A stretch of 64,000 nt of DNA from an uncultured Bacteroidales bacterium (GTDB lineage Bacteria > Bacteroidota > Bacteroidia > Bacteroidales > WCHB1-69). The translations under genes and the position numbers were made by a program. The stretch covers positions 1 through 64,000 of the forward strand of contig CAJOFJ010000008.1 in the NCBI GenBank assembly GCA_905233625.1, read 5' to 3'. The notes beneath the pieces are model-generated. The model saw only the letters and a list, made by a program, of their open reading frames with translations. It was not told the origin of the DNA and did no database searches. Shown piece by piece: positions 63,428 to 64,000 of the stretch (positions are counted from its first letter, which is position 1; the number at the start of each line of letters is the position of its first letter).

Positions 63428-64000
63428 ATGAAAAAGATAAATAGAATTTTCTTTCAGATATTGGCACTGGCACTGATGATGTCGAGTGCGATTGGCAACG
63501 CTTTTGCCCAAGGAGGCTTTTGTATCAATGCATATATGCTGCAGGAAGAGTCATGCTCTCCAGGTGAGGATGGTATGGCCACGGTGTTTATCCCTTCCGC
63601 TTTGAGCGGCCATTGTACCATTGAATGGCAATTGGGAAATGGACAAACTTCTTCTTCGGAAACGGTCAGTGGACTGAAAAAAGGAAGTTATCATGTTTCG
63701 GTGAAATCAAACACCTGTCCCAATGTGGTGTTCTTTACCGGTATGGTAAAGGTGACGAAAAGTGATGATTGTGATCTGGATGTGAATATTTCAGGTCCAG
63801 GATCGGTGTCAGGCGATTGCAATGGTATCCCGTCCATTACATTCACCGCTAGCGTTTCCGGAGGAACACCTCCATATCATTTTAGTGGTGGTTGGAATCA
63901 GGTGGGCAATAGCACTGCCACCTTGACGATGACCCCCGGAGAGGGACAATTCACGGTGAGCTGTTCAGTGCAAGATGCCAATGGAGTTTCTGGCTCTGAT
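63428..64000 (+). CDS. Partial secreted protein, runs off the window
   Basis: At least 191 residues, no stop before position 64000. Signal peptide about 1-28 (IGNAFAQ). Two beta-rich segments follow. The first (about 30-115) has TIEWQLGNGQTSS and LKKGSYHVSVKSNTC. The second has TFTASVSGGTPPYHFSGGW, like SprB or Ig-like repeats of Bacteroidota adhesins. It is probably another large surface protein of the same operon, 18 bases after the thrombospondin-repeat gene. Confidence 0.75.
   Translation, partial: MKKINRIFFQILALALMMSSAIGNAFAQGGFCINAYMLQEESCSPGEDGMATVFIPSALSGHCTIEWQLGNGQTSSSETVSGLKKGSYHVSVKSNTCPNVVFFTGMVKVTKSDDCDLDVNISGPGSVSGDCNGIPSITFTASVSGGTPPYHFSGGWNQVGNSTATLTMTPGEGQFTVSCSVQDANGVSGSD

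Noticed and set aside
62690-63511. 273-codon minus-strand ORF opposite the thrombospondin repeats
   Set aside because: Its Ile/Val-rich repeats mirror the GAT/GAC-rich sense repeats, and it lies opposite a clear secreted protein.

Overview
The window reads as chromosomal DNA of an uncultured-type Bacteroidota, most likely Bacteroidales. The signs are many TAnnTTTG -7 promoter boxes, Bacteroidota-only families (DUF4293, DUF5618-like, FISUMP, BACON, Omp28), type IX secretion (T9SS) sorting domains of both A and B type, and the acpP-fabF-rnc order. There is no rRNA, tRNA, CRISPR array, prophage or complete insertion sequence.

Layout. Positions 1-9300 are accessory: a small T9SS cargo gene with a frameshifted sorting domain, a 1020-residue FISUMP protein with 18 tail-fibre-like repeats, a decayed REP-associated transposase (RAYT) with its REP hairpins, and two copies of a FISUMP + DUF5618-like pair. 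The second pair (7627-9173) lies between two direct copies of an 80-base structured repeat. Between the pairs is a minus-strand ATPase/PHP/DRTGG module of the kind usually found beside [FeFe]-hydrogenases. Positions 9300-28060 are mainly housekeeping: queC-queD-queE (preQ0 synthesis), a T9SS type B adhesin, dnaX (split by a frameshift), a T9SS subtilisin, a RelA/SpoT enzyme, acpP-fabF-rnc, nnr, DUF4293, an Omp28-like lipoprotein and argS.

Positions 28190-44270 hold twelve same-strand genes with gaps of 32 bases or less, a promoter before the first and a hairpin after the last. They encode a secreted repeat protein, two outer-membrane barrel candidates, small secreted proteins, a zinc-ribbon/FHA protein with Thr-rich repeats, a kinase-FHA fusion, a membrane FHA protein with a periplasmic pseudoprotease (Asn and Ala replace catalytic His and Ser), an active-looking paralogue of that protease, a membrane PP2C phosphatase and two membrane non-RD kinases. 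I read this as a transenvelope Ser/Thr phosphorylation system and as the best candidate for something undescribed here. I do not recognise it as a named system.

An ABC exporter follows. Positions 46409-64000 form a run of large secreted proteins led by a 4784-residue giant (cleaved-adhesin, FN3, four beta-helix modules, nine CARDB repeats), then an unknown secreted protein, a thrombospondin-type-3 repeat protein and a partial secreted protein that leaves the window. Interspersed palindromes and low-complexity AT repeats fill many of the intergenic gaps.
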